From positions 6,882,001-6,946,000 of the forward strand of contig NZ_CP117883.1 of assembly GCF_028736215.1 (NCBI RefSeq): a stretch of 64,000 bases of DNA, written 5' to 3'. Made by a program: the position numbers and the translations under genes. Within the stretch, counting starts at the first letter, position 1; every line of letters begins with the position of its first letter. Below are positions 63,151-64,000 of this stretch, in pieces. The notes beneath the pieces were generated by a model that was not told the DNA's origin, did not search any database, and worked only from the letters and a program-made list of their open reading frames with translations. The DNA is from Mucilaginibacter sp. KACC 22773. GTDB taxonomy: Bacteria > Bacteroidota > Bacteroidia > Sphingobacteriales > Sphingobacteriaceae.

Positions 63151-63705
63151 ATGAAAGAAGAATCGGAACAAAAAGCGAGTCAGATTCGCCTTACTAAGCG
63201 ATGTCACTTTGAAAGCAGCCTACGGAATGAGATCATAAAATTGATAGAATCAGGGACTCCGCGGAGCGTGATAGCCTATCAGTATGGCATGTCGCGGGCA
63301 TCTCTGAGTAAATGGATGCGCGACCGCGGCTCGAAAGAGTACCAGGAAAAACAGCGGGGATATCATTTAAGCGACATAGAAAAAAGATCCGTCGTCCGCC
63401 AGGTTGAGCAAGGCATTCTGAAACCTTATGCAGCGAGGAAGTCATACGGACTAAGTGGAGAAACGTTAAATAAATGGCTTAAGGCCTCGTTGAAAGAAAA
63501 TGCCGAACTTGCGGTTCATGAAAAGTTTGAGATGAAGGATAAAGCTGAAGGGCAGTCTGGTGTGCCGGACCCGGAAACGGAAGCTTTAAAAAAGGCTTTG
63601 GAATATGCACAGCTAAAGATCAGTGCCTTAAATACCCTTATTGATGTAGCAGAGGATCAGTTTAAGATCAAGATCAGAAAAAAAGCTGGGGCCAGGCAGT
63701 CATGA
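63151..63705 (+). CDS. IS3-type transposase OrfA
   Basis: 184 residues with two helix-turn-helix units (LIESGTPRSVIAYQYGMSRASLSKWMRDRG and ILKPYAARKSYGLSGETLNKWL) and a C-terminal leucine-zipper-like helix (ALKKALEYAQLKISALNTLI). Stops at 63703-63705, overlapping orfB by 4 nt. An A7 slippery run in the correct phase lies 19 nt before the stop. Confidence 0.88.
   Translation: MKEESEQKASQIRLTKRCHFESSLRNEIIKLIESGTPRSVIAYQYGMSRASLSKWMRDRGSKEYQEKQRGYHLSDIEKRSVVRQVEQGILKPYAARKSYGLSGETLNKWLKASLKENAELAVHEKFEMKDKAEGQSGVPDPETEALKKALEYAQLKISALNTLIDVAEDQFKIKIRKKAGARQS
63678..63684 (+). promoter_or_regulatory. A7 slippery site for -1 frameshifting
   Basis: Seven As read A AAA AAA in the orfA frame. The -1 frame stays open from here into orfB (KKSWGQAV then the orfB Met), so slippage would give an OrfAB fusion, the active transposase in many IS3 elements. 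Confidence 0.65.
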
Positions 63706-64000
63706 TAATGAAGCAGGATTACGCGCATTTAAGCTGGGCGTTTCTATGCGGACTGTTTGGCAAAACCCGCCATGCGCACTATGATCACTTATGGAGAAAC
63801 CAGGATGACTCTATCAAAGAGGAAATTATCCTGCAGCTTGTTCATGAAATAAGGAAGCCTTTACCCCGGTTAGGGACAAGAAAGATGCTTTATCTGCTTA
63901 AGCCGCAACTGGCTTCTCATCATATAGAAATCGGCAGGGACTACCTGTTTGACTTGCTTGACGCTCATAAGCTGCTGATCAGGCAGCGTAAACGAAAAGC
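63702..64000 (+). CDS. IS3-type transposase OrfB, 3' part outside window
   Basis: ATG 63702 overlaps the orfA stop. About 99 residues visible: KQDYAHLSWAFLCGLFGKTRHAHYDH and IRKPLPRLGTRKMLYLLKPQL are the HTH_21-type N-terminal part of IS3 OrfB. The DDE core should lie beyond the edge. Whether the element is intact is unknown. Confidence 0.85.
   Translation, partial: MIMKQDYAHLSWAFLCGLFGKTRHAHYDHLWRNQDDSIKEEIILQLVHEIRKPLPRLGTRKMLYLLKPQLASHHIEIGRDYLFDLLDAHKLLIRQRKRK

Larger units (their letters stand above)
63112..64000 (+). mobile_element. IS3-family insertion element, left part
   Basis: Two overlapping transposase frames on the + strand. The left end probably begins near TGACTCGTCCTGAAAT (63112) ahead of orfA; the inverted repeat cannot be confirmed because the right end lies beyond the window. 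Confidence 0.8.

Noticed and set aside
1..64000. CRISPR arrays
   Set aside because: No series of regularly spaced direct repeats of 24-40 nt is present; the only tandem repeats are the two 216-219 bp units near 61.5 kb.

Overview
The window reads as chromosome of a Bacteroidota bacterium, most likely family Sphingobacteriaceae and close to Mucilaginibacter or Pedobacter. The grounds are a SusC/SusD pair, several TonB-type barrels, many lipoproteins with a Cys just after the signal segment, GH78 and GH51 glycosidases, DUF4199/DUF4287/TM2/lmo0937 small proteins, a 7TM-DISM receptor, and promoter-like boxes of the Bacteroidota TAnnTTTG type. Genus is an inference. About 50 genes are supported; most are ordinary chromosomal genes on both strands.

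Layout. 0-15.4 kb: unknown membrane and lipoproteins, an OMP-lipoprotein operon, an orphan LuxR-type response regulator, an M28 peptidase, an SDR, a nucleoside hydrolase-like protein, a methyltransferase and a divergent phzF/hxlR pair around a perfect 34-bp palindrome. 15.4-19 kb: the most interesting part. An AT-rich stretch has four same-strand divergent tRNA genes (Gln-UUG, Cys-GCA, an unusual Ile-UAU, Pro-UGG), a small membrane protein gene, and a Ro60/Rsr gene (TROVE plus vWA) with an unusually perfect Shine-Dalgarno. Four consecutive Y-RNA-like genes follow it. They share an internal-loop motif, have covarying 8-bp stems, and at least two carry circularly permuted tRNA-like modules. Palindromic repeats bracket three of them. 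19-32 kb: a TonB-type receptor, AraC regulator/oxidoreductase, PnuC, modABC, a 7TM-DISM receptor fused to a transposase-type zinc ribbon, a DegQ protease and DapF.

32-37.7 kb: a SusD/SusC nutrient-uptake pair. 37.7-47.1 kb: a pentose phosphate cluster, all on the minus strand: ROK/polyphosphate-type glucokinase, tkt, rpiA, tal, a HAD phosphatase, gnd, zwf, pgl. Together they take glucose through both PPP branches and make NADPH. 47.5-52.3 kb: GH78 and GH51 exo-glycosidases, which would release rhamnose and arabinose from plant polysaccharide. 52.5-64 kb: GNAT, cupin, YeiH-type transporter, Mfd, small membrane proteins, RmuC, a HhH-GPD glycosylase with a tandemly duplicated 3' flank, a molybdopterin-fold protein, and the left part of an IS3-family element cut by the window edge.

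Main proposals. (1) A Ro60 RNA-handling locus with four Y RNAs beside an accessory-looking tRNA array. (2) A membrane receptor that has captured an IS1595-type zinc ribbon. (3) Two candidate structured RNAs (about 29.43-29.56 kb and 59.41-59.47 kb). (4) Families of palindromic intergenic repeats that share an architecture but not a sequence. All calls come from reading the sequence; no database search or folding program was run.
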